From: Chrysomallon squamiferum
Lineage: Eukaryota > Mollusca > Gastropoda > Neomphalida > Peltospiridae
Assembly: GCA_012295275.1 (NCBI GenBank)
Contig: CM022670.1
Coordinates: 24,753,755 to 24,817,754 of the forward strand
Reading direction: 5' to 3'
DNA: 64,000 bases
This document shows positions 47,601 through 62,200 of the stretch, piece after piece. Under the pieces are notes generated by a model. That model did no database searches and was not told the origin of the DNA. It was given only the letters and a program-made list of their open reading frames with translations. The position numbers were made by a program, and so were the translations under genes. Positions within the stretch are counted from its first letter, which is position 1; each line of letters opens with the position of its first letter.

Positions 47601-50600
47601 TTTTTTTTTAAATTTTATTTTTTACTTTTATGTCAATAACACAACAAAGTAACTTGGTGTGTGAAAATATGTATGTTATTTGTTGTTTAATTTTGTGGTC
47701 ATCTGGTTTTGTCACGTTTGCTCAGTTTCGTGGAAGCAGCTAGTTAGGACAGTAAATGTGTTTTATGACTTTTAAAATCTATTTTAATCATGAGATATAA
47801 AAGCTGGTACTTCCTGAATTGTCTGTGCCTATGCAAAATTATGTTTTTAAACTTACATTATTAAGTGGTTTTAATTCCAGACATTTTATTAATTTTGTTT
47901 TTCAGTTTGGACTACAGTGCCATTGTTTTAATTAAATGTGATAAATCTTTAGTTAATTTAACATTTTTCACATCAGTTATTTATAAAAGTTAAATACTTC
48001 TTTAGTATCTTATATTTCTGATTTATAAGAAGTGTTATTGATTTAAATGAATAGTTTATTTTATTATTATTATACAGCAATAGGTTAATATTTTATTCAC
48101 TTGGGTAAATTGATTTAAATTTTTGAAGCTTAAGGTTTTAAATGAAAGTTTATAAAATGTTTCTTTCTTACTTACTTGAGTGAATAAGCTTTCTTTTGGT
48201 TTTATAATGAAAATGCAGACGTAATTATTTGAGGCTATTTTTTTTTTTTTTTTTTTTTTAATTAATTTATATACTTATTTTTAATTTTTTAATTTATTAA
48301 TTTTTTTTTTTACTTCTTTATGTTCAGCCTGTCATTTCCACTGTCATTTCATTAAAAGTACTTGCATTCTTTAATTATGACTCTTTTAAAAACATGATTG
48401 ATTTTTATTTGTTTTTAATGATGAACCATTCTTTTTAAAAGAAATTTCAGGATATGGTATGAATAAATGTTACTTTGTTGTGTTCACTGGAAATTAGTTT
48501 TGTGTGTAATTTTTTAAAACATATCATGAACTGTGTCCCTCACAGAAAAAAGATTCAAGGAATGTGTGTTTTAGCTGAAAGGACATTTGCATTGTCTTTA
48601 ACATTTGGGATATTTTTTAATCAAATTATTGGAGTTAAAAAAGACTTGTCTGTGATATTGCGGAGTGAAAGTGACTAGAGAACCGTGTGATCTCAGATTT
48701 TTTTTAATTAAAAAATTTAAAAATTAGGCTGGTTTATAAGCTGAAATTTTAACTGGATTATGTCATATGTGGATCTTGTCATATTAATATCTGATTGTGG
48801 TATTTGCAGAAGTTATTTTTACTAGTGTTTTCCTTTTAATGAAATGAATGATTTTATTATTCAACTGGCTTTTGTGTATATGAATGTAGAAAACTTTGGG
48901 ATTTTTGGGGTTTGTATTTTCTTTCCTTTAACCAAAACAAAGGATATCCTACAATCTTGATTTTGTTTACTTGATTTCAAGACACAGATTTTCCCAGATG
49001 AATATTATTTTGTGTTTGTATTGTGTACTTCAGATCATGAATTGTTATATCACAACAAAACGAAAATACATAGTTTTTAAAAACAAAAAATTTATCAAAA
49101 GATAAATGTATATTTCCTATAACAAATTTTATATGAGCCTTATTTCCAAGAATAATAATAATAATCATAATAATGACAGTTGTTTTTGTTTCTTTTTTTT
49201 CAAATTGATTTCAAATTATTTAATTGTCTGTTAGTGTTATTGTTAATTTACAAATTTGTCAGTATTACAAAGAATATATTCAACTTTAAAAGCAATAGAT
49301 ATATTTTTTAAATGTTTGTTTTTTTTAACAGTGTATTACTTTCTAATTTTGAACAAAACAGTAATAATAACAACAACATAACTGCTACTTCAAAAATATT
49401 AATATTTATACACATTCAGTTTTTTTTCAAACATTTTTTTTTTCATCTAGGAAATTCTGTGCCTTTTACTTTTATTCCTCTGTTAAATTTGTTTTAGTGC
49501 TAGTTTTTATTGTTTTTAATAACATCATTTTCACTGGAAACTGTTATGCAGAATTCCTATATAGATGCCACAATTATTCATTTATTGATAACATTAAATT
49601 TTGTTTCTATTTGTGTTTCTAACAATGTTGTTTTTGTTCAAGATAAATCAGAATTTATTATAATTTTTAAAATGTGATTAAAATATAAGATTATTATATG
49701 AAACATTCACTGAATTGCCAGTCTGAAGAATGATTATATTTCTAATTAAATGGTGCTGCAGTACATTAAAAGGATTTATTTTTAATTGTGAAGAGTACAG
49801 AAATGATTTTTCAATCAATATTAATCTTTGGTGTTGAAATACAAAATTAAAAAATATAATTTGATTGAAAATAGATGTATATATATAATCTGACATTCCT
49901 TTTTTTTTTCTTTTTTTTTTTTCATCTTGAAAGCAGCTTGCAAATTGATATTTTATTTTTATGTACTAATAGTATATATCAGCAGTACCTTCGGCTATGT
50001 TTTATATTTTCCATTTCAAACAATGTTACAAACAGATCCAATTGCCATGTACAGTGAGGATTTCGGCATATATTCTGTTTAATAGTTCAAATGTGGTTTA
50101 ACCCTCTAAATAACGGCATCAGTCCTTAATAGCTAATTTTTTTTTTTTAAATAGCAGTTTAGAATATGTTAAAGATTAAAATAGAAAATTAAAATTTGAT
50201 TAAAAAAAATATCATTATTTTGATAGTAGTTTTAGTATTTCATGTTTTGACTGTAGATCTTTTATTAATAAAATAAATTATAATTCTGTAAATGAAATAG
50301 TAGTGCTGCAGTCCAGGAAAAACCAAAACAAGAATACTCAAGAATTGGTCACAAATATAGTTTTCATCCAGATCCTGAAATTTATAAAAATAATGAAAAT
50401 AAATAACCATTTATAAATATGAAAGAAGATGAGTGTTTTATATATATATGCTACTTTGTCATTTCACAGTAGTATTAATGCAGTATGAAAATACCACCTT
50501 TTCATTTATTACACAGTATTTATAATAATAATAATAATGAATTAAAATAAAATGTTCTTTCTTTTGTTATTTAGAGGGTTAGCCAGACAGTGCTTATGTC

Positions 50601-50693
50601 AGATAGTATAGATACAACTTGAGTTGTATGTGTTTTACAATGAAACGCTGATATGGCAGCTATTGTCAATAACAACTGGGTTTTCTCCAGATG

Positions 50694-50699
50694 TTATTA

Positions 50700-50759
<60 letters not shown>
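50694..50759. repeat. (ATT)n microsatellite
   Basis: About 20 ATT units in the CNOT7 3' flank. Confidence 0.95.
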
Positions 50760-50760
<1 letters not shown>

Positions 50761-51598
50761 GTGTGGTGGACTCTCGTCATGTCTTTTCTAAACTAATTTG
50801 ATAATCAGAAATGTTAAATATTTATAATTAGTTGGTTGTCTCATTAACTGGAAAATTTATAAAGTTAACATTTAAAATTAAATATTTATCCTGAAAACAA
50901 TTCTCTATTCTTTAAAGTATGCAGTGGGTTCTCTTTTTCAGTGACAAATATTGTAAGACTCTAATCAATATTTTAATGTATGGTTTCAAAAACCTTTATC
51001 AAATTATTTTAAAGAAACATAAGTAATGAGTTAAAAAAATAAATATATATATATAAAAAAATTATTTGTCAGATTAGATTAAAAAAAAACCTGACATGGT
51101 ACTGCCATATTTTATATGTATGTATATTATGTGCTGTTATATATCTTTATTTTCTCCTTCAGCTGTTTTAAGATATGAACATTTGTACTAGTTGATCTTC
51201 TTTTTCTTTTTCAAAAAAATTTGTTATCTTCTCTTTTTTTTTCTTCTAATAAACGAATGGACTGGAACAATGGATACATTATTTCACAATATAAAAATGT
51301 AAAAACTTCCTGATTAAAAAAAGAAACAAAAAAACCCAGTTTTTAATTTGGTCAGATTAGACTTCAGGCAGTGAAACCTAGTGCTAAATTGTATCAGTTG
51401 ACATAAGAATATAAAAGTTATATTCTGTGGTGTATTACTCAGCTTTTAATAAAGATTTATGCTTAACTACTGTATTTTCTTATTTTCTTATTATTATTTT
51501 CTTCACATTATTGATAATAAGGATTGCAGTTTCTGGACAAAATTAATATTAAGAAAGAAAGAAATTTTTTTTTTTTTTGGTTTCACGCATATCTATTA

Positions 51599-51632
<34 letters not shown>
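51599..51632. repeat. (ATT)n microsatellite
   Basis: ATT run in the CNOT7 3' flank. Confidence 0.9.
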
Positions 51633-51635
<3 letters not shown>

Positions 51636-51840
51636 TTTTTTAAATTATGCAGAAATATCTTCATAATTGAAGATTCCTAGCAATTTCTAAATATTAAGTT
51701 GAGTAATACACACATATGACTTTCAGTTTATTTGATAAAATAGTTTTAAATAGATATTATAACTGGCTTAATTATTGTGTACAAGCATTTAACACAATTC
51801 TACAATATTACAGTATGTAGAATTTAGTCCTTTATAATGT

Positions 51841-52460
51841 TATTTCCCAGTTAAGTTCCAGTTCCATGTTTTTCAAAGCACATCCAGGGAATAGTTTGCT
51901 GGTTAGAACTAATAATAATACTTGTAATTGTTTCTGTTAGATAACTGGTTTCTGTAAACTGTATGCAGTTGTTTAGAATCAAGATTAAATTATTCCCCAG
52001 ATTATCCAAATAAGCCCAGGGGATAATTTGCTGGTTGTAAATAATATTGTAACATTTAATGATACTTGTATAACTTTTTCAAATGTAATTGATTTCTCTA
52101 ACTGAATGAGGTTCAGCCGAATCAAGATAAAATATTCCTTAGATCTTACAAATAAATCCAAGGAATAGAGTTCCAATTTAAGATATTTAATCCATAATGA
52201 AAAACTTTTGTAATTGTTTCTAACACATAACTGGTTTCAGTGAATCAGTGAAATTGTAAGGAATAATTTACTGGTTACGGTATTTAAAGCTGAATGATAC
52301 ACATTTGTACATGTTTCTAACATAGAGTATTTAAATGAGATTGTAAGAAGTCCAAATTAAATTCACTAGTATGCTCTTGTATCTATTTCAAAAATTTACA
52401 TGGTTTCAGTAACTGAATGATGTTGCAGAGAACCCAGATAAATTATTCCTTGGATCTTCC
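51841..52460. repeat. Degenerate ~130-140-bp tandem repeat with internal hairpins
   Basis: The word CCAGGGAATAG/CCAGGGGATAA/CCAAGGAATAG/TAAGGAATAA recurs at 51884, 52016, 52158 and about 52257, usually followed by TTTGCTGGTT or TTTACTGGTT. Between recurrences lie related blocks ACTTGTAATTGTTTCTRA, ACTGGTTTCWGTRAACTG and GAATCAAGATWAAATTATTCC. Spacing is 132, 142 and 100 bases, the last unit apparently deleted. In units 1-3 a left arm TATT(T)CCC/CCCC/CCTT faces a right arm GGG/GGGG/AAGG. Confidence 0.7.
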
Positions 52461-53080
52461 TGTCCTTTACTTTTATCCGCCAGTCTCCTGGTGTAAAGAA
52501 AATGTGCCATAAATTGGATAGGTCATGGGCCAGACTTGGGAAGATGATGAAATGCAAAAACTGAACAAATGAGATCACTTGTTTAGGATTGGTTGAGGTA
52601 TGTGCAAAGAAATATATGTATACATATGTACATATATTTTTTTGCCACGTCTGGTTCATTTTGAATCCGATAACTGGTTTGCAGGACTGATCTGTGTGAC
52701 TTGGTTTGTGGCATTACTATTATTATTTTTATTAAACATTGGTGTCAGACATTATATATATTATTATTATTATATTTTTGAAGTATGTGTTAAATTTAAA
52801 AAAAAAAAAGTTTCACAACCACATATTAATGAAGTTCAGTAGAATGTTGAAATTAATCAACGTAGGTAAACAGTAACCTTTTGAAATACATTTTTAATAT
52901 CTAAAAGGGAATAATTGACTTCATATATTGTTAGTTAATGTTCATAATTTTACATTTTGGGGATAATAAAAACTAAATTTTATATTAAACCGTTTGCTAA
53001 AATACCAAAGATGATTGTTAATTTTCAAAAATTTTATTTTTATTTTCTAAAGTGTATAATGAAGTATTTTGTTTAAATAG

Positions 53081-53305
53081 TGTAACAAACCAAGTCACAG
53101 CAAATCTGGAATAAGCAGAATGGACTCCTGACACAGCACGCCTTGGCGTGTTTTTATGCTATATTGTGTGCTAGTATTAGTTGCCTTGGGGATGGCGGTT
53201 TTCTCTTTTATTGTAGAGCTGTAAATAAACAGATGTCTTTTGTTTCCTATCAGCAAATACTCGACTTTGTTGTTTGTGTTTGATCTTCAGAACATCATTA
53301 CCGAA
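53081..53305. mobile_element. Possible solo LTR
   Basis: A block of about 225 bases starts TGTAACAAACC, is GC-richer than its surroundings, contains CACGCCTTGGCGTG, a TATA-like CTATATTG, the poly(A)-signal-like CTGTAAATAAACAGATG, and ends near CTCGACTTTGTTGTTTG...CAGAACA. TG...CA ends with an internal AATAAA suggest a retroelement LTR. I see no target-site duplication and no internal pol sequence nearby, so this is tentative. Confidence 0.3.
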
Positions 53306-53565
53306 GGTGTTTGAATATAGTTGCATGATCAGTGCAAGACAGCAAACACTTAGGAAAAATTACAGTCATAGAACCATTTCATAGTGAAGTAAAAATATTC
53401 TGGATATCCCATTATAATTGTGAACATTATCCTAGACGGCTCTATAGGACACTGTCAGGATAAATAATCATAGAAACACTGACTGGGCAACCAGAATTCC
53501 AAAAGAGATTATCAAAGACTGCAGTATAGTTTTACCAGTCTAGAGGAAGATGAATATAAAAAAAA

Positions 53566-53589
53566 AAAAAAAAAGAAAAAAAAAAAAAA
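53566..53589. repeat. Poly-A tract
   Basis: A run broken by single G; marks the point beyond which the plus strand becomes A-rich. Confidence 0.8.
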
Positions 53590-55133
53590 GAATTTGCTGT
53601 TAATCAAAAAGAGTAGTTTCTTACCTGGCAGCATTATCTATTTAAGGATTGCTTGCAACAAACTGTTGGAAGTATCACGTAAAGCAGCTCACATTAGTAG
53701 ACACACAAATTTAACTGTTAACCTCTTCAAAATGAGCCTGGGTACTGTCGTCTAACAGCACACAGTGAACTACAGTATAAGTAGACTATTCAGGTATCAT
53801 ACTGAACCATTAAAAATGTCACACAAAAAAGATTCTGTTATATCTCAGTATGCTGTGGCTGTTAAAATGATTTCTGTATCTGTTGGTCTACATGACCACT
53901 ACGCCAGCTGCCATCAAAGTAATTGATAGGTCCAACATCAAAATACAAGATGTCATTAAATTCATTAATTCATATGCAAGCTAAAACTAACATTTAACAA
54001 TTTTTTAAGAAAACAAATAATGCCATGGAATTTGTGCAGAATTTCATTCACATGAAATCTTAAAATTGAAAATACAAGAAACGATAAACTAATTATTTCA
54101 TTTTAGATTTTATTAAATCATCAGCCTCAGTGTTATTTTGATTGTAATTAATTTTCTTAAAACAGCAAATGTTAACATGAAGTTGATTAAACAATAGAGA
54201 CAAATAACTATGAAAAGAGTAAAACTGTTGTGTTATAAATTTATTACTAAATATCACAGATGTTCCAAGTATCGCAAAAGGCACTCGTACTCTCATTTGT
54301 TAAATAAAATAATAAATAGCAGTATAGAGTGGATGGATTTTAATGTAAGCTAAATAAACATTAAAAAAAAAAATAATAATAATAATAATAATAATAACAA
54401 TACATATATGAAAGAAAAAAGTATTAATTACTGAAACATTTGTATCAATTCATAAAAAAATAATTTAAAAAAAAGAAGAAAAAAAAAAGATTTTGTATCT
54501 CTAATATAAAGTATTTAAATAATCAAAAATTTCTATCAAGAATTTATTTTATTACACCACAAAACAAATGAGATCACTGATGTGTAAAAGTAAAATTAAT
54601 GTAATATCTTACAGTGTCAAGTTTATTTTACACACATAAAAATATTAAATACTGAAGTATACTACTATATAATACTAAGTGTATATTATCTATCAAAAAA
54701 TATATTCTATAATGTACATTAAAAATTGACATTAAATATTCAAATAATATACACAAAATACTAACACATAAAGGACATTAATATTTATTTGCACAATATA
54801 AAGTAGGATTTCTATATTTTCATATCTGATTAATTATTTAAGATTATAAAAAAATAAAATATTTACAAAATGGAATGCATTTGTTTGCAGTTATGTACAA
54901 TTTAATAAAAACCGTGTTAGGTATTTTTTCTAATTATCACATTCAAGAGTATTTCAGCTAATCAAAAGAAATTATTATACAATCTGTCTGAATAATTTTA
55001 ATTTCAAGATCTTAATTCTTTAAAATTTCAGAGATTTCATTTCATTTACTCTGAAAAAAAAAAAAAAAAATTGATTTTATGCCAACTGTTTGTTTTCTGC
55101 TTTTAAATATTGTTTTGGTTTTTTGTTTTGCTT

Positions 55134-55176
55134 ATATATATATATATACACACAAACACACATACACAAACACCCA
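55134..55176. repeat. (TA)n-(CA)n short compound repeat
   Basis: TA run passing into ACAC/ATAC words within the 3' flank of the tudor-like gene. Confidence 0.8.
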
Positions 55177-55957
55177 TATGAAACATCAATGTAACATACA
55201 AACAGAACACAAACACATACACATTTACGTAAGAACTCATATATAGTGATGATACTTAGCAAAATATTCCCCAAAACAACTCCTTTTAAATATTCACAAT
55301 TATATTAATGTACAAAGATGGCAAAAAAATATCTATTTTGATCATGTATTTGAAATAAAATAGCAACATCTAAAAATGTTATTAGCAAATTAATGAATAT
55401 TCAACAGCTGCATTCTTGAAATATAAAAGATGTGTGTGTGTACATATATATATTTATATATACACATTAAATGTCAAACACAACATACTGATGAAGTAAA
55501 TAGTTTCAAAATGTTTGTTAAAAAATATCAAGGATTTCATATTCTTGCTATATTCATCTTTAACAAATTTAAAAAAAAAAAAAAATAAAAAAGTTTTATC
55601 TTTTACATTTCAGAATTGAAACTTGATGGAACATTTTCTTTCTGTCATTTTGTAGTGTTTGTTTTTAAATGTAAATATTCCAAATTTGGAAACTGTAACA
55701 AAAATAGTTTTCACACTGCATCTTTCCAAAAATGTTAGTATAGTACAAAAACAATAATGAAGTTTTATAAACCATATTTCCACTTATTATGCCTATAGGG
55801 GTGATGTTATGCATTATTACTATGTAATCTGTATATATGCACTTCCTTTTTCAAAAAACCTGAATAATTTATCTGATGAAGCAAATTTTTTATGTATATT
55901 TTCTAAACAGTCACTTCAAAAACTGAAAAACAGTTTTGTTTGTTCAAGTTTTGTACT

Positions 55958-58900
55958 TTATTGCTTGCTTAAAAAGTAGGCTTTTGCTTTTTTGTAGTAA
56001 TTCTCACTAAGCCAGTAGTACTGGCTTTCAACCAATGGTAAGCTCTTCTTTCTGTGAAACAAAAATAATTGTAACAGGCAAATTAGCATTTCTTAGAATA
56101 AATTAACATTAAAATGTATTTTAATCTTTCAACTTTAAAATACATTTTGTCTTTGTTAGCATAAAATGAATTAGACTATTTTCATTAAAGTATATTTAAA
56201 TCACACACACACACACACACACAGACACAAATGCAGATAGATGCAGAAACCCACGTACACACTGAGAGAGAGACAGACACAGATATATATACACACACAC
56301 ACATTTTACACCTCAAAATTATTCCTACAAGTACAGAGTTATGATGACTTGTATGGAAGGATACATTTAACAACACTTTCATTAAGAAAACTAATTTATA
56401 ATAGAATGTAACAAAACTTCTTTTTAAAAAAAATATATATTTGCTTTTTACAAACAAAACTGATGATACTTACATTTTGCCATTGCAGAAGTGAACATCA
56501 AATGTTTTTGTTTGTTTATTTATACCAGTCACTTCACCCGGCAGGTAAATGATGGAATCAGAGTCATCTGAAGCAATGGCCAGCACATACTCATTCTTAG
56601 CCAGAGGTGGTCGTCGAGTGAATGAACCAAACATGTGTCTTGGGTCCTGCGATTTTACATTCCCATTATTCCACAAGATCATATATTCTTGTCCTGTTTT
56701 AGTTTTCTCTTTAACTGTGGCTGCAGAAAGAAAAATATTTTGATCTGTTAAGAAAACTAAAAATAACCATGAAAAAAACACACAATTCAATTACTGTCAG
56801 TAATATTTATGTAATTGTTATTAAATGTAATAGTGTTTTTTTATTAACATAAACAATCTTTAATTCTTGCATCCCACCCAATTCCAAAAAGGAAATTAAT
56901 ATTATTTAAAGTAACAATCCAGAATTTTGAGTATTCATTTAAACTTTTAAAAATAGTTCAAACGATTAAAATATTAAATAAAAAATTCATATCAATACGA
57001 CTTTTTCTTCTTTTTTTTAATCATTATATTACTTTACATCTGTAAGCCTATCAGCTTTTTCAACACAGAACTTAAACATTCAGTTCAATTATTGTTGCCT
57101 GCAGCAGTAGTAAACAAATCTACTATCAGGAGGTAGGTGTGTTCTGCAGACAGCCAACATATACATACATGTAAGTTTGTTGAGTAGTGAGTTAACAGTT
57201 TTGTGTTAATTTAAAAATGGCCAAAATTCAATGATTTAAACAACTGTTATTAAAGTTTAATGCTACAAACCTATTTCATATTCTCCAGTGTCATCGTTTC
57301 TCACTATGGCCGGATGTCCCACCCACAGCTGTTCATACTGTAGAATCTCTTCAACATCATAGTTGTATTTCTTCTGAGACAGCTTGTAAACGTCAGTCCT
57401 GGTCAGATTTGCCTCGTTCTTGTCGTAGAAGGTGACATCAAAAGAGTTATCTGAACTGCTCACCACCCGACCAGGTGCGTAGCTTGATGGGTAGCCAGGA
57501 TATGCTGCTACAACATAATCACCTTCCTGAAAACAGAAGTTAACCTGTTATAGAATATTATTATATGATGCTGTATAGTCAAACCTACTTTTGTGACCAT
57601 TTTGCGTATCACAGTCATGTCCCTATATCAGCCTTGAGATTTCCTCAGCAATACATTTTATCATGTTTTAACTTTGTATGACAACATCTGTACATGATAA
57701 AAACTTTTTCCTCAGTCCCTTGTGTATCCATCATAGACAGGTTCAACTATTTATTACTATACACTGTTATACTTTATAGAACTTAATCACATTCACTCAT
57801 ATAATATTCTAGTGCACAGTTGTTAATTGCAATTGTAGTAAACAATAATGTACTATATCATTTTAGATCATATCATTTGGAATAGTTCCTTGTCCTATAT
57901 CTCATCATAATTTTTATGTCAAAAATTAATTTTCCATTTCAATATTTTAGTTTTAACATTTTTAATATTACAGAACCTCAATCTTCTTCTCTGTATCATC
58001 TTTGTCTGTGATGATATCATGACGTGGAATCTCCTCAGCATCACCTGTGCTGTCTCCCACAATGTACAAGTTGTTTCCCACCTTCTGAAGAATGACACCT
58101 GTAACAAGGAATGGGTAAAAACTTCCTTAATCCAAATGAGTGATTCTTTTACAATTGCTTTTTCTTTTTATCAAGAATAAAATACCTTTTTTTCTTCTAA
58201 TATGAATACATTTCTTATTTTAAAAATTTTCCACACGGTATATAAATTGAGTGTTCTGGTTTTCAGACCATATATTCCATGTTCCAGTTGTTCAGTACCA
58301 GTGCAGTTTACATTCATCCATTATTCACAAAGCAGTTGAGATCATTGTTGTACAACCTTTTTATACAGCTGCGCTGTAGACAACAACCACTGTGGGATAT
58401 TAACTCATTTTGACATTATTGTTTTTATGTTAATTCAGAAACAGCTTGAGTACAGTGACTTAAATACAGCATGAAAAAGAAAATGCATTTTAAACACTGC
58501 TCTGGTATAGGAAAACTCATTGGGTTACTAATTATTTTCTTTTTCTTCTGTTTTCTATTGCTAAGTCGCCATTTACCACGAATTAGCATCACTTCTCAAA
58601 TAATGTCAGCTGTTAGTTCATAGCTATAATCTGCATACATAGAAAATATTTGAAAATTAAGTTGTTTTAAGAAATAATTAGTTTCATAAATTAAAAAAAA
58701 GGAAAAAAAAATAGAACTAACCTTGATAATACCATCCACCGTCAGGCCATCTGGCTAAAACCTCTTCGTTTTCACTAATGTCTGGCAAAGATTTAGATTC
58801 TATAATAATACAAATTTTAAATTAATTAATTAAATAAATAATAAACATTATCATATAGGAATGCTTTGGTTAAGGTGGAAGAGGATTGATTAACAAATAA

Positions 58901-59206
58901 AAGCACAAATATCTATTTCTCTGTCTGATTTTATTTCCTATGTTTGCCCCAGTGTTTTCCAGCTGTTTTATTACAAACTGGGAAGCTACTTGCCCCTTAG
59001 ATTTCAGTAGGCATCTCTATTTGTATTCAGTATGTCACTTTTTGTTAATAAAAATTATTATTATTATTATTATTTATAGTAGTAGTTGTAGTATAATAAT
59101 AATTATTATAATGATGATGATGATGGTGAAGAAATGAAGTCTAACTTGGAGCTTCTTCTTGGAATTTATTGTCAGTGAACTCCTCTTTTGTTGATTTCCC
59201 TGTGAA

Positions 59207-59241
<35 letters not shown>

Positions 59242-62200
59242 CTATTAACATTTAATGTGAAAACCTACTTGATACAGATATACAAAATCAAAATAATTTT
59301 AATACAGCTCAAAGACATTATAAAACTTTAAACAAGTAATTGTATCCACCTGCAAAAACGTATGCTGATATTTCTCATTCTAAGTATTAGAAGCTCCATA
59401 TAAAACTTCACTGTTAATTGAAAACAAAATTTTGTTTCTCATTCTTACACAGACAGCACATACAAAATATCTGATAATTGGTCATTTTAGTTACTGTTGA
59501 CATTATTAAATAAATACTCGTTCATAGAGGTATTTTAAATATGATATTTATTGGTATATGATATATATATTTATATAATATTTCACATAAACTAAAAGGG
59601 TGCGCTATATCAGTGTTTCATTTTATAAATTAATTTTATGCTACTCATGATTTTATTGTAAAGTATAGTGTATAAGGTATATTAGTATGAGACCTTCTGC
59701 ATTGTAACTGTGTGTTGTTATTCTGAATTTTGTATTACATGTCTGTTTTATTCTCAGATTGTGTAAACAAAAAAAACAACAACTCCAAAAATAAAGGTAT
59801 TCTTCTCTTTGTCTTTTGAGCTGTGTAGATACAAAATTATATCAATTCAGATGTTGTTTGAATAATTTAATATATGTGCATAAGATTACCTAAAGTCATA
59901 AAGTTTACTCATTTAACATAAGAGTTATCTTGTTCATTCTCTTTCGTTAAATTAAGAAATACTATGAGAAACATTACACATTCTGTTTGCTCGTTTTTTT
60001 GCAAAGCATATAGCAACATTAGTAGCAGCTGCAATTGTAGTAGTAGTAGTAGTCAAGAGATAATTAAAGACAGAATGTCTCAGTTAAGATTTGTTTTGTT
60101 TGCATCCATGTAGTAAGTAAAAAAAAAAGAAGAAATACTTGGATTGATAATCCAGCCTGATTCATTAAAGTTATTTTTACAAGTTTTTAATTGTGAAGAT
60201 CGATACATTTATTTGAAGAGCTCTCTAATACCAAAGTAACAATCACTGGAAGGTGGATACAACTCTTCTGCACAAACATCTTTTAGATAACTTTACCATA
60301 ATAATAATAAAAGAAATCAGTGGCAGCTACCTTAAACTGGCAACAGATTAAATGCGGTATTTCCCATACCTTTTCTTTGTCACTAAACAAAATTGATGTT
60401 ACATAAATAAGGTATCATTTTACCAGTACATACCGTTTCATGCTCTGTCACCTCTGTGGATTCTGAAAACAGAGAAAGTTGAATTATTTAGATTTTATAG
60501 ACTTATGACCTTCTCTTATACATGTCTAAGAAACTGAATTGTCTGAGAAACAAGTCTTAACATATGTAAAGTGTTGAGTTAGTTGTCGTGACAGTAAGAC
60601 GTTTGTAGTTCAGATAATGATGAAGTAAGTATTGTATTTTAGTAAATGGATAAAAAGCAAATTTCTTGAATACAAAAATAACTTTAGCTTAATACATTTA
60701 ATTTAAAACATGATTCGAAGTCAATGAAGTATATTTTGTTTTCACCCTGTAATCATTATAATTATATGGTTGTTAATTCCAAAAATAATTTAATATTACC
60801 TTCACTTATTGGAGGTATGGGATCTACAGGCCTGTGGAAAGAAAAGAAAAACAATTAATCACAGCCAAGCATGATAAGCAGGAAACTGGAAATAAAGACA
60901 ACACCAATGCATGAATGAAGATTAGGATATCAGATTGTGAATTTTTAATATATATATATTTTTTAATAAAAACAAGAAACAGATAGAGACACAGATATAC
61001 AGAGATACAGACAGAGAGATAAACATACAGATGAATCAAAAGACAGAAAGACAGACAGAGAGATTACAAAATGAAAAATATATGGATAAAGACAGAGTGA
61101 TATAATTAACATATTGTTATATGTATTAGTATAAAAAACAATTAAAAAAAACAAGAACAATAATGACCTGTATGATAATTCATTTTCTTTCTGCATTCGA
61201 ATTCTGAAGTTAACTGTAAAATGGTATCTGTCTGCACTTATTTTTACCAAATTCTTTCTCATTGTTGTCACCTATAAATAAATAAAAATTACTGATTTGG
61301 TACATATCTAACAATCTTATTCAATTTTATTTAAAATGATAACACAGCTTAACAATTAAAAGTGCTTCAAAAACACTAGATCATAAGACATTATTATTAT
61401 TGTTAAAAAATACAAGCTCTTTTTGTATTTCAGATTTATAGCCAGTATAGGGGTTAAAAACACTCCACAGCTTAAACATTATAGAATATATATCTGTGTA
61501 ACATAATAAGTACTGGCAGCCTAGCCAATATAATTGGTCAAAACTGTTAAAAGTTCAGATTTTGTTCATTTTCCTCCACTCTCAAATCCCTTCTATAAAT
61601 CATACCATAAAAAACAAATACATGGAAATAAAGATCACTGTGTATTCTTTAAAATAGGATCACTCTACAAACACCTGGCCTGTCTATGCTAAAATGGCTT
61701 CAGTATTATTTTTAGCACAGCTAGGAGGGTCAAAGTTCGATCTTTCTAACAGTGCTATGTTGATTATGTTTTTAAAAACATAGGATGCATGTTTTATTAT
61801 ATGTTATGACTTTTACTGTATATTGTATGAATATGCTCTGAAATAAACAAATTAACATTGTGTTTTGATGACTACTATCTCTTATGTTCTTAAACAATTG
61901 AATGTTTTGCTTTCAAAATTCTTGTGATAAATAGCAAATTAAGAATTGTAAACATAACAAACTATACTACATAACAGAACAATGTATTCAGAGGAACTGA
62001 TGGAAAGCTGAATAAAAAACGAATCACTTTTTTTTTAATATCATAAAATCATAAATATGTCCGTTTTAAAACAGATTATTTTTGCTTGTTGAAAAGCACT
62101 ATAAGAGGAAATTTCAACAATGATACATAACTTTTGTTTGCTGTCAAATCACAGCAAGTACAAAGCTTAGAAAATTCTTTTCTGTCTGCTTCAAATGACA

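Larger units (their letters stand above)
44666..55957. other. Convergent 3' flanks of CNOT7 and the tudor-like gene
   Basis: No coding exon recognised in 11.3 kb. From 44.7 to about 51.5 kb the plus strand is T-rich, as in a CNOT7 3' UTR. From about 53.5 to 55.9 kb it is A-rich, as in a 3' UTR of the minus-strand tudor-like gene. AATAAA at 51247 and 51448 on the plus strand are possible distal CNOT7 poly(A) signals. A Pumilio-type UGUAAAUA is at 45955-45962. Open frames here (for example 46106-46465 and 46466-46666) show no domain. Confidence 0.5.
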
